This document shows positions 44,917 through 55,777 of a DNA stretch of 64,000 bases, piece after piece (positions within the stretch are counted from its first letter, which is position 1; every line of letters starts with the position of its first letter). The notes below the pieces were generated by a model. That model made no database searches. It was given only the letters and a program-made list of their open reading frames with translations, and had not been told where the DNA came from. The translations under genes were made by a program, and so were the position numbers. This DNA comes from Zychaea mexicana (taxonomy: Eukaryota; Mucoromycota; Mucoromycetes; Mucorales; Lichtheimiaceae), in NCBI RefSeq assembly GCF_025766255.1, contig NW_026516787.1, forward strand, positions 1 through 64,000, in the 5' to 3' direction.

Positions 44917-46268
44917 TTACTTTCTCCTTGTCTTTAGCAAAAAGAAATAACGAGAATACATCAATTTATTCCATGAAACTAAACTAAAGTTACCATATAA
45001 GGCTAAAATTGTGAAATGGTTTAATAGACTATAGTGTAGCTCTTGAATGAACGGGAAGAGATTCAATTGCAAGTATTTCTGGACGGATGTCACAAAATTG
45101 ACCTGAAGCGCATATCCAGGAAGGGGATACTTTTGGTAAACGTCAATGTTTTCAAGTCGAAGCGTACGATGATATGCAATAAGCGGTGATGCCGATGCAG
45201 GTACAATGTTGACAGCCGGAAACACCTTGCGCATCTCGTTAAAACATTTGCCAAACCTTTCACGAAAATTGGTAGAAAAGGTTTGTTTCGAGCAACAGGA
45301 TACGCTAAGCATTGTACATAATAATCTTGAGATGAACTCCAGTATGACTGAAGAAATACATGCACTGTATACTCTCTTTATTAGTATATTTGTTTTCTTG
45401 TACATATTCTCTTCCCGTTAGTCCATATGCTTTAAGACATCACTACTTACATGGAAAGACATCTTCGTGGGTATTTAAAATCCGTTTTACAGCACTGATC
45501 AATAATTCACAAGGCTGTACTTTTGCACTTGACCTTGCTTGATTTTATAGATTTGTCTTCTCATCGTGGGGGATCACATCGTCGTCATCTTTATTAGGCA
45601 TCGTTGCTCTTACCGGTATACATCTCATTTCTAATACGATAGTATATATTTTGTGTGATAAAATTGGATGAATAAGGAGAATATGATTGCCTTGGGTACC
45701 GATTTGTTCAGTTCAACGGCATTTACTGCATCTTCCCCGTAAAGATCTTTGGATAGGCGTAGATGTTTCGATAGTGCGCTGCACCAAGACGTCAAAAGAA
45801 AGTACGGTATTATTTGGTATCGACCCATTGATTTTCTTTATATGCGTCTAGTAGTGAATATATATATATATACATATGTATCATGCAAAGGTAATTTTTT
45901 GTGAAAGTATAAGAGAACTTAGCTTACAGTGATAGCTGACATGTAAGGATTTGTGCAAAGTTTTGATAGATGGCTATGTGCTTCTGTCAGCTCGTATGTA
46001 GCATTGTCTTCACCCGGCATTGGTACCATGTATTTGACTGCCATGTCCAGCTTTGGAAAGTTTCCGATGATAAAATTTCCAGCCGCCATAGAATCGAGCA
46101 GCTGGAGCGTATTTTCCGCGTAGAAAAATGGCGTTGGAATAGGATTCTTAGTGTATCTGGTGGCACATGTGCTTGCTGTTGTTCATTTCGCTCAAGTGTG
46201 TTTTTCTCAAAGGCGAATTCCAGATTCTTACAAAGATTGTACGCGATTACGCTCCACCGTCATGCTTG
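44917..46268 (-). pseudogene. decayed unidentified minus-strand gene
   Basis: Three protein-like blocks lie on the minus strand. The first (about 46260-45930) reads RWSVIAYNLCKNLEFAFEKN up to VPPDT, then needs a one-base frame change near 46150 to continue NPIPTPFFYAENTLQLLDSM, FIIGNFPKLDMAVKYM and HSHLSKLCTNPYMSAIT before a GTAAGC donor. The second (about 45780-45710) gives ALSKHLRLSKDLYGEDAVNAVELNKS before GTACCC. The third (45405-44917) gives FRERFGKCFNEMRKVFPAVN and YQKYPLPGYALQVNFV. The splice phases between the blocks do not agree. I do not recognise the protein family. Decay is inferred from the frame change and phase conflicts; a sequencing error or an unusual gene structure is also possible. 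Confidence 0.4.
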
Positions 46269-46874
46269 ATCAAGCCGCAACAGTGTGAATATGATACCAT
46301 GTAATTTGTCAAATAGAGCTTTCTATCAGGCAAGGCCGGTTATGACTCTCGCTTCATTATATACCTAGCACTGCCTCACTCTAGCTTATGATATCTGTAA
46401 GCTAATGTATGAACCAACTATGTTCCTTTTCATTGCTTTCAATCTGCATCTAGCTTAACACTCGTTGACTATTATCAAACCCTACTTATTACACATAGAT
46501 TATGTACGATCATTTCTTCTTCTTTCCTCAAAGAATATAAATAATGACTATAAATAGCAGCATTTGAGAAAAGATGAAAATTCGAAAATTGTCAAACTTA
46601 TGTTCTTGTTCCATTGGAGCCTTCACAGCAATAGCCATTATATAATATCATGCAGGTAATGGCTTACATAATATTGAAACAATCAGCATTAAGTACATGC
46701 ATATTAGCTTGCATAATTTTACATTGTAAGGAATCATCGTGGTTGAATCAGGTTTATATCTTGTTTATCAAACAACTTTTAGTATTCGCATTTTTCTGCA
46801 TCTAGTTTTCTATCCACCTCTTCCTCTTTTTCTTCTTTTTTCTCTTGCCCTTTCTCTCCGCTTACACCCATTCT

Positions 46875-48707
46875 ATGGTTGACTTAACCTTTGTTTTACC
46901 AGCTGAAATTATCCACTATATTTTTTCGCTCTTGACTCAGCAGGACTGCGTCGAGTGCGTCACCGTATGTCGTCGATGGTTTAACGTGATACCACTGTCG
47001 GCAACAGTACCTTGGAAAACTCTCGAGATTTCTGCTTATCACTGGAATCGAAGTAGCATCGCAATGCTACAGTGTCTCGGAAAACATGTTGTCAGCTCAG
47101 TGTCCATCAAATTTAAAGATTCACTCAGTGTTCTGAACCAGCTTAGTTGCAATATCAAAGCTCTTGGTAAGATCATACAATGCTACTCCTGTTTGCTCCG
47201 TTGATTATATTGCTTTCCTGGTTTCAGCCAGATAAATGACAACTAGATAGCATTGTAAGACCGGACGTCACTAATTCAATGATGTATCAAATACTTATCA
47301 ATGTTTTCTCCAGCTATTGAGAACGACACGCGGAAAATCTTTAGAAGCTGGCAAGCCTATTATGACGACAGGAAATTACCAGTCGCGATCATGCCCTTTG
47401 GAACTACGCTTACCGATTTATCAATCTACGCTCACCCTTACGATATTTCACTGTCAATGCTACTTGACACATTGCCCAACTTGGTACGCCTCTCAGTAAT
47501 ATTTTCTGACGCCATTGCTCGTAGCGAATTTATGATACTGCCTACAGCGATGGGGGATCTCGATGGACGAAGAGAAAGACATGCAAATCACCGTCTGCAC
47601 AAAAACCTGGTTCTATTACAACTCGATAATGCACTCAGCTACAGATATCGTATTCTCCCCATACTAAATCGATGTCCAAATCTCAGGTTTCTATTGTTGT
47701 CGCCTACCAAGGACAGAAAATACAACCCACGTACGGTGCCGGAAAGCATAATTCAAACGATTCACGAAACGTGCCCATCCGTGCGCTATATAATGTGGAA
47801 CCATTTCGACTCAAAAACGTTCAATAAATGGTGGTCCATGTCTGCGGATAAAAGCATCGGCTGCAACAACAGCTTGGCCAGAACAAGCAATCACAAGGAC
47901 TTATTCCCGTTACTTAAAGAATATGCTCAGACAGTGGAGGAGCTAAGCGTTGCTGGTAATCGTAACAATATGCACGTTTTGGACTCTCTTACAAGTACAC
48001 GATTTGCTCGCTCGATGTCTCTGAATCTTGATTACGTCGGGTGGTCTCAACAGGACTGGAACCAGTTCTTCACAACGAAGCAGGACATCGAATATCTTCA
48101 CCTAAAGATCCAGGATCGCGGCGAAGCAACAGAAAATTTAGACGGCTATATGACCTCTATCGGTATGCTAGTACGGCTCAAATGTCTCACCTTGCACCAC
48201 TACGGTTATATGAAACTCTCGTTTGAACCCATGTTCTACAACCTCGATTTTCTGTCACGAACACGATTACTGGAAAAAGTAAGCTTTGCCAACGTACCAG
48301 TTTCCGACCAAGGCTTGAAAAATTTGGGCAGATTGCCACACTTACAAGAGCTGGAATTATTCAGCCTAAAGTGGGGTGGAGTACCGAACCTTATAACCGA
48401 AGAAGGATGGATTGCTTGTGCGGCGCATATGAAAGAATCCAATTCAATTCGCATTCTTGGGCTAGAGTATGTGCCTCACGTCACGGATACTGTACTAAAT
48501 TGTCTTGCCGAGATTAAATCCTTGCAGCTTCTTACTATAACAAGCAACGATGATATAACCGAGCAAGGCGTCAGTACGTTCCTATTGAGTAAGAGTGGAG
48601 TACGCAAGAATATAAACCTACGTAGTTGCCGCAGAGTTTATAATAATGCTAGCAATTACGTTACCACGGTTAACACGACTACTTCTACTAGTATCACGTA
48701 CTACTAG
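46875..48707 (+). CDS. F-box / leucine-rich repeat protein
   Basis: Two exons, 46875-47166 and 47314-48707; 561 residues. The start MVDLTFVLPAEIIHYIFSLL opens an F-box (about 7-50: LPAEIIHYIFSLLTQQDCVECVTVCRRWFNV). The rest is a run of irregular LRRs, e.g. LTDLSIYAHPYDISLSML, CPNLRFLLLSP, LLEKVSFANVPVSDQGLKNL, LPHLQELELFSLKWGG and SLQLLTITSNDDITEQGV. By family it is a substrate adaptor of an SCF ubiquitin ligase; the substrate is unknown. The upstream TTG-initiated extension is rejected because the ATG at 46875 sits right before the F-box. The intron has a clean GTAAGA donor and CTCCAG acceptor in phase 1. Confidence 0.88.
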
Positions 48708-50373
48708 TTCCGTGTAGCTAAAATTTGGATTTTTCATTACAAAATAAAGCTGTTGTTCTCTACTCGCTCATACATACACTTAAAATGGATACGCCGTGTT
48801 GCATAGAACAAATGCGATTTAAAACGCATTTATCATTGGGAGACTGTATAATCAACAGAAGTCATTGCGCTGATCTATTTTCTTGACAGTTATTGAATAT
48901 GTAGTCAAAAAGGGGGATGGGTTAAGATACTGTAGCATATAGTATTGCTGTAGTAAAGAAGGACTATTCGCTAGAAATGATCTTTTTCGTTAGTTCCCAA
49001 TCGTTTGCGATACTTTCTGTCCTCAGATAGCAGGCCTAAGCACCATCGCATTCAATGTTTAGGACCAGAACTTTCGGTCGTCGATTGATTTTGCAACATA
49101 ATATCCACATATAGTCTGATCTTTTCCTTTTTTCGCCTACATCTTCACCAAGTTCACCATGCTATTTTCTCTCTCGCCTTCCCATTTAACCCTTCCTCCG
49201 TGAGCATCCAAGTCATTATTGCATGCATTTTACACGGCTTATGATCTGCTCACTGGCGCTATGTATTTGACCAAGTACCTTTCATCCATGACACCATTTG
49301 CCGTGATATTCACTTTCTCATCACCAGTAATCGTCCTTTACTATCCTATGAACCCCCTTAAGCCACTCATCAACTTTGAAGTATCGCATTTTTACCACTT
49401 ACTATCCTTCCTCTCTCTTACACCTACACATACAAACTCACTTACTCACTCCAAAAAAGGAAGATCGAACAGTATCACCAGTAACTCCAGCACCTTTCAT
49501 TAGTTCCAACCACCGGCCTCCGTCGCTCTCCCGGGGTCTCTTGTTTCCTATCCGCGCTTACACCTTATTTCTTGGCTCTATCTCTTTTATTCTCGATATT
49601 TATTATATATTCGCTGTTTTCCGCTGAAGCACATTAAATCACAGTATGTAATAGCTTTGTTTTATGTACTTCATACACTCTACGTACTTGACATGTATAC
49701 AACAGATGGTTCATGTTTATTAAGCTTCTTTTTATTTACAGTACTGTATCGCTTTTTTATTTAATTTATTATTTAATATAATGGAAGTGGGAGTCAACAA
49801 TTGGATAATTGTCATAGCCATGTCGACAGCAGCATAGTTGTACTTTCCACAATAACAGAAAATAACACAGCGCGAGTTTATGTAGCTAAAAAGGAGGTAG
49901 ACTGCTTCATATGCATGAGCTTTTGAGAAAAGATACATAAACATCGTCCTGCTGAGGCCGCTTACATACTTAAATAATTTTAGTTGTACAAATCATACAA
50001 TTGATGCACGATAGTATGTATTGTACTTGAAAGTTTTATTTTAAATGTATGTATGAACTTTTTATCTGTTTCTACCAAAGTGATATTTCGGGTTTAAAAT
50101 AAGAGGAATAAGCTGGTCCTAAGTAATGATAGCCCCCTGTTCTTTTTTTTGCTTGTTTTTTTAAAAATTCTATACAAAAGTACTAGTACAGACACTTCGC
50201 TGCTTGGTTCTGCCTTTCTGTCGTAACGTGTTATCAATTTTTTAGCAGTCCATATCGCTGGTTGGCCTGTTGTCCTTATTATTACTTCGAGCTACGCATC
50301 GTAACTTCGTATTCACTATGTTGATCATCTTGACTTCGCTCTTTTGCATAGATAGCGTTGTTCTGAGTTTCAA
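48708..50373. other. gene-poor stretch
   Basis: No gene supported. The segment 49390-49560 is C/T-rich and looks like a transcription-start leader, but no matching coding exon follows. The remainder is AT-rich. Confidence 0.4.
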
Positions 50374-53061
50374 CTAAAAGTTAAACTCCTCTGCATTGAA
50401 TCTATGGATGTAATATGAGCACTTATTGCTGTTTTCTTGTTTGTACGTACTGTCGATGTTACTAATCCCTTCCGCTCGTCCTGTGCAGTTTAACTTAATG
50501 GCGTGTTTGTGTTGTCCATGGTTTGACGTTGCTTTTGTGTATATTGTGGATAATAGAATTGGCTGTTCTGCGTGTTGATTTCTCCTTGTTTTGTTGATGG
50601 TTCCTGAATGTTGCTTGTATAACATATCTGCAAGACTTGTTTTGACGCTGCTGTTGTGCGTGTGATTTGAAAAAGCTCATTTGATGATACGACTGCTGTC
50701 CTCTTTTGTGTGCCTTCTTGGCCTCGTGCTCCATCAAAAGTCAGTGACGCCTTTTCGTTTCTTGACATTGGCTTTTGCTTTTTCCATTGCCTTGAGCTTC
50801 GCGTTTTGTGTCACGGAATTGGTTTTGCTAATTATTGTATACTTTTCTAAACTAACACTAACACTACTTTCTTTTTTTTTTTTTTTTTTTTTTTTTTTGG
50901 ATTTCTTGCTTTTTTGGGGGCCATCATTACCATAGACAATAACTTACTAGCAATCTGTCAGACAAAGAATAGGTGTAAATTTTGGCGGATCTTGTTTTGT
51001 GAGAAGAGACCTTCACTAATATTGAAGATAGAGTAAAAATCACAGTGAGCACAAGTGTTTACAAAAGTAATGAGCATAATGTGCGTTAGTTCTCCTTACC
51101 ACGATACTACTATACGTGCTTTTTCTCCTTTTTGATTTGCACTATTATTCACGACTGGAATAGAGACTGGCACCATCTCTCTCTAGTGATGTTTCTTGTT
51201 GCTGCCAACGCATGACAAGGAAAGGATGATAACAAGTGTCCTTCCTTGTCTGCATCGTGCCCGGCTACATTGATCGCTGTTTTCACTTTTATTTTCATTC
51301 GAGCTTAATAAGTATATAATCCCAGTGGTACAAATTGCATCATATTTCTGTTAACCTCACATCATCGACATCCAAATTACCTGTGTAGTTCTCCTACTAA
51401 TGATTGTATTGCTGCCGCAAACCAATGAGTATGCTTGGAAGTCCATAGTGTGTAAATCTTGAGCACATGTCTTGTCTTGTTCTTCTGTGCGTCAAGAGAA
51501 TTTGATTGATTCCCTCGTCGTGTAGTGTTTTTCGGACGCGCTTTAATGTCGATGCTTGCTTGTTGTTGTATATTTGACACTTGTATATGGATGACGTGCC
51601 AGCTTCGTTCCGCCGTCGTAATTATCATAGTACCGTCGTGTCGTTCCATCAATCACTTGCTGATACTGTCCTTAGAGGCAATGTCTCGTTTGATGCCCTT
51701 TGAATAGCTAAGCCCTTGGACCTTTTTTTCTTTTTGCTGCCACTGCCTGCTGCTTGTTCATTTGCCACCGTGTTACATAGACCACCAAAGTAAAAAGGAT
51801 ATTGGCTAATATGAATTCTGGCTTGTTCAAAAAGCTCTGAGCATTGCTGTCCGTGATATCCCTGCTGCACATGCCGATGTTTTTTATGAATCTTCATCGC
51901 TGACTTTTTGTGCCACTTTGCCGCCTTGTCTACTAAGAGGAGATGTATATAAGTATCATTCCCTATTTGATTAAGTATTGGCCTGATCAAATAGTCACGT
52001 ACTGTACACTTACTATTATTTTGTAACCACTAAACGGTCGTGTGAAATGTTGTCAGTTTCACCCAAATCTTGCTGATGCTTTTGCCTTTTGCTGTCATTG
52101 CTTTTGTGCGATTCATGTCGCTCGCGTTTGTTGTCATATCTGCCTCTTTATAGCTTGCAACTGTTGATGAAAGCTTTGGTTTTGTTGTCATTTCGAATGT
52201 GCGTCAGTATTGCTTTTTCTGTCGATTGAATTTTGTACTCCTTGTTTTTGCTGTCAATTACGGCTCCCTGTAGATTTGTCACCATTTCCGCCCTTGCTGC
52301 CGCTTGTTTGTGCTGTCACACAGTGAAGGTCGATAATTTGTTTTGACCCTGTGTTGCCGCCTAAATTGTTGATGCATGAGTATTCTTGCCGTATATATAT
52401 TGTAATAGCTCTGGTTCGCTAAGATAACGTCATATCATATCGTGCATTGCCTAGCTCTCGTAATTCCTTGTCGCTTTTGCTTCTTGTGTATGATTTCCGC
52501 CACACCGGTAGCCACAGGTTATCTGCCATAAGACAGTATTGTTCTTGGTTTGATTGAAGGTTGTTGCTCTCTGTTGTTTTCGTTGTCATAAGCAGGGATA
52601 GATAAAAGTTGCCATCTTTGGAAAGAAAAAGATCGTTGACCAGCTTGACAAGCTATCATATCATGCGTGCTGTTGCCGACTTCCAAGTTCATGTCCTATG
52701 CTTCCAATAGCCACCATATTATAAGATGTCGCCTCGAATGACATTGTTTTGTTGCCACCTTATTGATTTCCGACGGACTGAGATAATTGCCATATTCCAC
52801 TGTTGCCGATTTTTATTGACCAGCTCAGAATTCCTTCCATGCCGGTGTTCACAGGTCAACGACTGCTGTCCGATTCGCGCAAAAGACACGTGTCGTCTTT
52901 TTGTCTCGGTCGTTTTGTCCACCCACAATAGTTGATGTCAGAGTTTGTACACGATGACTTGCAGTTAATTCGCCCATGCAAGTTTTGAATGCATGTACCG
53001 CCTTTTGATGGGGATCTTGAGTACAGATATCCGCATCCGCTCGAAGAGTACTTGTCGCCAT
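50374..53061 (-). pseudogene. decayed Gln/Asn/Lys-rich coding-like region
   Basis: About 2.7 kb in which the minus strand is purine-rich and reads as fragments of a polar protein in changing frames. Gln pairs recur (RGQQSYHQ, HGQQCSELFEQA, RIGQQSLTC, KNRQQWNMA, RWQQNN). In the 52.05-52.35 kb part at least four in-frame TGA codons precede CAG/CAA codons. The plus strand repeats short words such as TTGCTGTCA, GTTGTCAT and TGTTGCCG. No ATG-to-stop model or domain could be built. It looks like a decayed mobile element or a degenerate low-complexity gene. A T27 run lies inside at 50872-50898. Confidence 0.35.
50872..50898 (+). repeat. T27 homopolymer
   Basis: Uninterrupted run of 27 T on the plus strand, i.e. 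A27 on the minus strand. It is preceded by CTAACACTAACACTAC. It could be the tail of a retroposed copy or a simple slippage tract. Confidence 0.9.
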
Positions 53062-53183
53062 AGCATTTCCACTAGATAGTAAGTCTGCTCCTTTCCTAAT
53101 ATGTCGATTCGCCGTTTCATTGGATGTTGCTGGTCCTTGGACGCACGCTTGTTCGATGTCGATGTCGATGTCGTTGCTGTTGT

Positions 53184-54540
53184 TGTAATGATCAGGAACG
53201 TCAGATCAGAAAAAAACCGTCAAAGAAATTTCGCATGTTGTGTATTTGATAATGTGCTGCCAATAGACTGATCAAGCCAAAGACGGAATTCTGCCAATCC
53301 TCGATTCGAAACCAAGCCCTGGAAACCTGTTGCCACCTGTATCAGCAGAACCACCATGACTGCTCGTCAGATTCATCCACCAAAACCACAGGAGACGGCA
53401 TGGTCAAGTCAAAGACGGGATTCTGTCAATCCTCGAATCGACACCAAGTAAAAGAGGTTGTTGCACTCGGCTAGCCTCGAAATCTGACGCCACCTGTAGC
53501 AGCATAATCACCATGATTCATCCACCAACACCACACGAGACGATGTGATCAAGCCAAAGACGGGATTCTCACAACACCCCGAAGTTTTCACTCGGCTAGC
53601 CTGGAAAGCTGACACTTTCCATCGCGGCGTACCACACACACCGCTGGCCAAACACCCCAGCCCGGACACCCCAGCTTCAGGAATCCCCGAGGCAAAGGTG
53701 AACGAAGGAGTTGGACTTACATGACATGACACTGACTACAACCGGTGGGGGACCCACGACATGGAAAGGGCGAGGATAACTCCGGTTGAGCGGAAAGTGG
53801 GGGGGATTGGAGGAACAACATTGCTCTGGTACATGTAGGGCTTCTGCAGGGACACCATCCACATGAGCTGGAACTGACTGGAATGACAACCTTGGGAAAG
53901 GAATAAATTCCCAAGTTTCTAGTAGCCTTCTTCAAACCACATCCGAGGTGAATGAGATATGAAGAAGGTAACAAGAAAAGGAAAAAGGTTATATCAGTTA
54001 GTAAGCTTATTCTAATTGAGATGGTCGCAGGTACTAAAAAAGCATAGTACGTACCGTAATTATACAAGCTCGGCGCCTTGGGTTGTCATTTGCTGTCAAG
54101 AATCGCCGCTGCACATGTGCCTCGATGGTGTATTCCTGCTGCCTACACAACCAGAGCGTTGTTCCCCTCCCCACCACCGGCTCCACCATCATCGCTATCC
54201 CCATGTGCCCCCCCCCCAGCCAACTCAATCCTACTTTTACCTCAAAGAAACATCCACTGGGATGACCGGACCGCTCCCCAACGCCTGACGAAGGCGGAAA
54301 CCGCCAGACAACACCGAGCAACAGAGTGCGCCCTATTTAGAAAGATATGAGAGCGTCATTAATTAGTATCTACGCAGATCAAGCAAGTAGAGCTTAGGAT
54401 AAGATCAGATAATCAACTCACCAGAGCGCACGTACACGAACGCGAACATCGCCGGACAAACGAGCGACCACAAAGAACGCCAGACGAGAAAAGACAGAAG
54501 CACCTGCTAAAGCAAGTGCACTAAGAGCGAAAACATTACA
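53184..54540. mobile_element. possible solo LTR or element with TGTAATG...CATTACA ends
   Basis: TGTAATG at 53184-53190 and CATTACA at 54534-54540 are perfect 7-bp inverted ends of the TG...CA type and bracket the tandem repeat and an unusually GC-rich island (about 53.6-54.5 kb). No clear 5-bp target duplication is seen (GTTGT left, GTTAG right). The short match could be chance, so this is only a candidate. Confidence 0.2.
53271..53625 (+). repeat. diverged tandem repeat, three units of about 132-145 bp
   Basis: Units begin at 53272, 53404 and 53549 with TCAAG(C/T)CAAAGACGG(A/G)ATTCT. Shared internal blocks include CAATCCTCGA, GCCACCTGTA-CAGCA, ACCACCATGA or ATCACCATGA, ATTCATCCACCAA, and ACTCGGCTAGCCT in units 2 and 3. 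The third unit is incomplete. The units are about 70-80% alike by eye. Confidence 0.85.
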
Positions 54541-55777
54541 GTTAGCTCACTTTCTAGCAGTTAAATCTTTTAAACGCCATATAATAATGAATGGTTTCAC
54601 TTACTCGACGACATTGTATAGTCAATCTAAAGAAAGAGAGTGCAGCTCTTTTCTTTGTTGTAAGATGTACAATAAACTATTGAAATATTGCTTACCACTT
54701 TATAAAAACAGCATCAATCCCAGAATGATTGAAGCAAACCAAAGCAAAGACATCAGATGCGTAACGCGCTTCCTTGATATATCACCAAGCAACACGACAG
54801 AAGCGCAAAGCAAACGTCGCAGTAAACAACTACAGATACTTCCAAAGCAATGCCAAAAGTGCGTGTACGCGATGTGGATGCTTGAACTTGAGCATGAGTG
54901 ATAGAGAGAGGGTGCACAACAGCTACTGCTGCGCAAAATCCACCGTCTTATGCTGCGTTTGAAATCGGCGATATCGTTTCAAGCCCTTTATCGTAACTAA
55001 CTATCCACAAAACACAACACAAGCGTGCTTTGAAGCTGAGACAGCTTAGTTATGATTATAAGAGTGATAAACAACGGGTTTTCTCTGCAAAGGTTCGTTT
55101 TTTCTTCCTCTTTCCATTACAGTTATTTATAATGGTTGTAGGAGGTACATGACTTAGTAAATTGGAACAAGGAAAAACGATAAAGGTAGAAAAAAGACTA
55201 TGTGTATGAGTCAGCACCTCAGGCAAAATATACTGAATGGATTGTTGGTAATCTTTGATCCTGGGTGATCGATGAACCGAAATCATCATCTGAAAAACTT
55301 TATAAGAGAAACTTGCATAATGAGTCATCCACAGAGCAGCTTGCATACACAATTGCAATGAAAAAAAAATTCACTCTGAGGTTAGGAGAAACATGTTTCT
55401 CTCTTTACTGCTTGGAACTTCTTTACCACACATTCAGGCGACGCCACCCATCCTAAAGATATTATATTTACTTTTATGTACGGTCTTTTTTGATGCTGTG
55501 GGTGCTGCGTATCGTACATTCAAGGATCTTATCTGCATGCGCTCGATTGATCTACCAAATATGTGGTCTCTGACGCGTTGCGATAAATGGGATGACTAAA
55601 AAGCAAAGTTACTTTATTTTTCCTGTCCTTCTTCCCCGAACTTTCTTTTCCGCCGTTCTGTCACGCCCTTTCCTTTGATTTATCTCATATCTATTATAAG
55701 GTTATCAAGGGTATACTTTGACAATTGAGCATTCACATACAGTACACAACGTCAAATTACCGAATCGCAAACAAATA
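54541..55777. other. gene-poor stretch upstream of the second MFS gene
   Basis: Short frames on both strands (e.g. 55393-55599 plus) have no recognisable domain. The last 150 bp are probably the transporter promoter and leader. Confidence 0.4.
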
